This document shows, piece by piece, positions 63,793-64,000 of a stretch of 64,000 bases of DNA. Source of the stretch: Thiohalomonas denitrificans (GTDB lineage Bacteria > Pseudomonadota > Gammaproteobacteria > Thiohalomonadales > Thiohalomonadaceae); the NCBI GenBank assembly GCA_020725115.1, contig DYFR01000013.1:23650-87649 (forward strand), given 5' to 3'. Every line of letters begins with the position of its first letter. Positions within the stretch are counted from its first letter, which is position 1. The position numbers were made by a program, and so were the translations under genes. Under the pieces are notes generated by a model that did not search any database, was not told where the DNA came from, and was given only the letters and a program-made list of their open reading frames with translations.

Positions 63793-63949
63793 GGCGCGGG
63801 ATGGTAGCCCATCCCGTCACCGATCGGCAGCGGGGCAATGAAACTCCATTGAAATTCTAGTGTCACACGCGATAAGTCCCTATCATATGGCCCCTTAAAC
63901 GGTCTCCGACCACCTGACCACCAACCCCAAGCTCCAAGGAGTCTGTCAC

Positions 63950-64000
63950 GTGAATACCAAGCGCAGAATCTTTCTCAAGGGCACCCTGGCCGGCAGCGCT
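63950..64000 (+). CDS. 5' end of a Tat-exported protein (cut by the window edge)
   Basis: A GTG start with AAGGAG eight bases upstream opens NTKRRIFLKGTLAGSA, a twin-arginine signal (RRIFLKG). Tat substrates of this start include SoxY, molybdo-enzymes and other cofactor proteins; the family cannot be told from 17 residues. It is divergent from the HyuB-like gene. Confidence 0.75.
   Translation, partial: MNTKRRIFLKGTLAGSA

Overview
The window is high-GC (roughly 60-65 percent) bacterial chromosome. Gene content and order point to a gammaproteobacterium: pepA-holC-valS, lptF/lptG, monofunctional PyrC, RNase T, GrxD, Tex and Slt70-type lytic transglycosylase. Pyruvate:ferredoxin oxidoreductase with a GltD-like NADPH/ferredoxin partner, a pyruvate dehydrogenase complex, two hemerythrin proteins and a Tat-exported protein at the right edge suggest a respiratory, possibly microaerophilic or lithotrophic organism. 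I cannot name the species.

Layout. 1-2.3 kb: a TPR/beta-barrel outer-membrane protein and a FecR-domain protein behind a consensus CRP-type box. 2.3-4.8 kb: lptG and lptF (LPS export), split by a repeat. 4.8-10.2 kb: pepA-holC-orf-valS. 10.2-13.5 kb: a bacteriohemerythrin and glycogen phosphorylase. 13.7-26.4 kb: housekeeping and envelope genes (UPF0149, tex, VIT-like membrane protein, polysaccharide deacetylase, Bax-like protein, MarC, inositol monophosphatase), then an FHA-adenylate cyclase, a GspE-type ATPase and a PCuAC copper chaperone. 26.5-32 kb: nifJ and its GltD-like partner. 32-37.7 kb: spermidine-synthase-like protein, PhnA, GDSL esterase, RIO kinase, a lipoprotein and slt. 37.7-45.6 kb: an accessory hotspot between the convergent core genes slt and the pyruvate dehydrogenase E2-E3 gene. 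45.6-51.4 kb: the pyruvate dehydrogenase genes, whose E2 and E3 are fused into one 1017-residue protein and whose operon is interrupted by a DUF559 nuclease gene flanked by REP doublets. 51.6-64 kb: fumC, an unrecognised family, pirin, DUF3301, a DUF2591-like orf, pyrC, rnt, grxD, an asparagine-synthase-type amidotransferase, a BON lipoprotein, a HyuB-like protein and the start of a Tat substrate.

The most unusual part is the slt/E2-E3 hotspot. It holds a chemoreceptor with a C-terminal hemerythrin, an IS3-family element, an AT-rich two-gene unit (HD dNTPase-like protein plus nucleotidyltransferase, a candidate defence module) and an MNT-HEPN toxin-antitoxin pair. The IS3 element has cut the nucleotidyltransferase gene: its right inverted repeat supplies the present stop codon, and the lost C-terminus (about 50 codons) is readable in frame on the far side of the element. 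Inside the hotspot are short second copies of the 3' ends of both flanking core genes (slt and E2-E3), differing mostly by synonymous changes, as if the inner block had been imported from a relative with the same locus.

The second theme is intergenic repeats. At least six families recur: an ATACAAG/CTTGTAT palindrome, a MITE-like element with CTTGGCGTCTTGGCGAG arms and TCCGCRAATGAACGC ends, a GGTGGATGCGCTGCGCTTATCC hairpin, a CCCTCTCCCTGAGGGAGAGGG REP, a GGGAGCCCGATTTATCGGGC REP, and a CTCTGCGTCTCGGCGGTG hairpin. Several supply the last codons and stop of the neighbouring gene. I found no rRNA, tRNA or CRISPR array.
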